Assembly: GCA_943359705.1 (NCBI GenBank)
Contig: CALRIB010000055.1
Location: forward strand, 1 to 5,222
Length of the DNA stretch: 5,222 bases
Source of the DNA: Candidatus Nomurabacteria bacterium
GTDB lineage: Bacteria; Patescibacteriota; Minisyncoccia; Phycocordibacterales; UBA2100
Direction of reading: 5' to 3'
Part shown: piece after piece, positions 5,049 through 5,222 of the stretch
Layout: every line of letters begins with the position of its first letter
Numbering within the stretch: position 1 is the stretch's first letter
Notes under the pieces: model-generated
What the model saw: only the letters and a program-made list of their open reading frames with translations
What the model was told of the DNA's origin: nothing
Databases searched by the model: none
Translations under genes and position numbers: made by a program

Positions 5049-5222
5049 CTATTTCTTGAAGTGAAGGCGCATGACATTGCCTTCGAAGTTCGTGGTTCCC
5101 AACGCCCACGAGCCTGTGAACCAGGCTAGGAAGTTCACGACAGTGAACTTGCGCCATCCGCGACGATTCGCGGGGGGTGGTGCGTATCGCGGCGGTTTAG
5201 GTTTCGGCTTAGTGTAGCGATG
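5049..5222 (-). CDS. Small basic proline-rich protein, C-terminal part
   Basis: The - strand frame is open from the right edge to the TAG at 5051-5049, giving 57 residues with the start outside the window. I do not recognise it. The visible N-terminal third is basic and proline-rich (KPKPKPPRYAPPP), followed by an Arg-rich turn (NRRGWRK), a hydrophobic stretch (FTVVNFLAWFTGSWAL), and a polar end closing HFKK. The hydrophobic stretch is about 16 residues, short for a membrane helix but possible for a membrane-associated one. Support for coding comes from the open frame, the C-rich third codon positions like its neighbours, and the terminator 13 nt downstream. Against it, the same DNA contains three perfect stem-loops (5111-5172), so a structured RNA is an alternative. 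It converges on the Tyr/Gln-rich protein gene. No function can be given. Confidence 0.5.
   Translation of the reverse strand, partial: HRYTKPKPKPPRYAPPPANRRGWRKFTVVNFLAWFTGSWALGTTNFEGNVMRLHFKK
5111..5172 (-). repeat. Three consecutive perfect stem-loops
   Basis: Three inverted repeats sit in a row: AGCCTG/CAGGCT (5111-5116 and 5122-5127, 5-nt loop), AAGTTCAC/GTGAACTT (5131-5138 and 5143-5150, 4-nt loop), and CGCGA/TCGCG (5159-5163 and 5168-5172, 4-nt loop). They lie inside the presumed reading frame at 5049-5222. They would fold in RNA of either strand. They may be mRNA structure, part of a small structured RNA ending at the hairpin near 4987, or partly chance. Confidence 0.5.

Noticed and set aside
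5010..5078. AATGTCAT (5010-5017) and ATGACATT (5071-5078) as an attenuator-like long-range pairing with the terminator loop
   Set aside because: An 8-bp inverted repeat somewhere in about 250 bases is expected by chance at roughly this frequency, and the spacing of 53 nt gives no added support.

Overview
The window is a compact stretch of bacterial chromosome. It has five recognisable genes on the + strand and two small, otherwise unnamed genes on the - strand. Coding DNA is moderately GC-rich, intergenic gaps are short, and the standard code is used (TAA, TAG and TGA all act as stops). A short SWIB-domain protein, a secreted Tyr/Gln-rich protein and several gene starts without a Shine-Dalgarno sequence would fit a Candidate Phyla Radiation (Patescibacteria, Parcubacteria-like) genome. 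That assignment is an inference from gene content and style; no marker gene in the window proves it.

Layout. 2-709 (+): C-terminal part of a class I/II PLP-dependent aminotransferase, cut by the left edge. 708-745: hairpin with a U-run on the - strand, ending the next gene. 778-954 (-): 58-residue protein with a zinc-ribbon-like cysteine pattern and a good GGAG ribosome binding site; it is easily missed because of its size. 955-1169: divergent intergenic region, AT-rich near its right end, with a candidate sigma70-type promoter, a tandem 8-bp repeat and a near-palindrome over the start of the next gene. 1170-2600 (+): type I glutamine synthetase. 2615-3940 (+): Amt-family ammonium channel, 14 nt downstream and surely co-transcribed. 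3961-3996: perfect 16-bp hairpin closing that operon. 4091-4348 (+): SWIB/MDM2-domain protein. 4394-4969 (+): secreted low-complexity Tyr/Gln/Ser-rich protein. 4977-5035: hairpin with a U-run on the - strand. 5049-5222 (-): C-terminal 57 residues of a small basic, proline-rich protein that runs off the right edge; its DNA also holds three perfect stem-loops.

How the genes work together. Glutamine synthetase and the ammonium channel form an ammonium capture and assimilation unit: the channel brings in ammonium and GlnA fixes it onto glutamate. The aminotransferase could move the amino group onward but is in a separate transcription unit. No PII/GlnK, glutamate synthase or adenylyltransferase gene lies in the window, although the Amt C-terminus keeps the tail that in other bacteria contacts GlnK. 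The SWIB and Tyr/Gln-rich genes appear to be separately promoted and unrelated to nitrogen. The two - strand genes each converge on a + strand gene and end in their own U-run hairpin. The least explained parts are the zinc-ribbon gene, the Tyr/Gln-rich exported protein, and the hairpin-rich right end.
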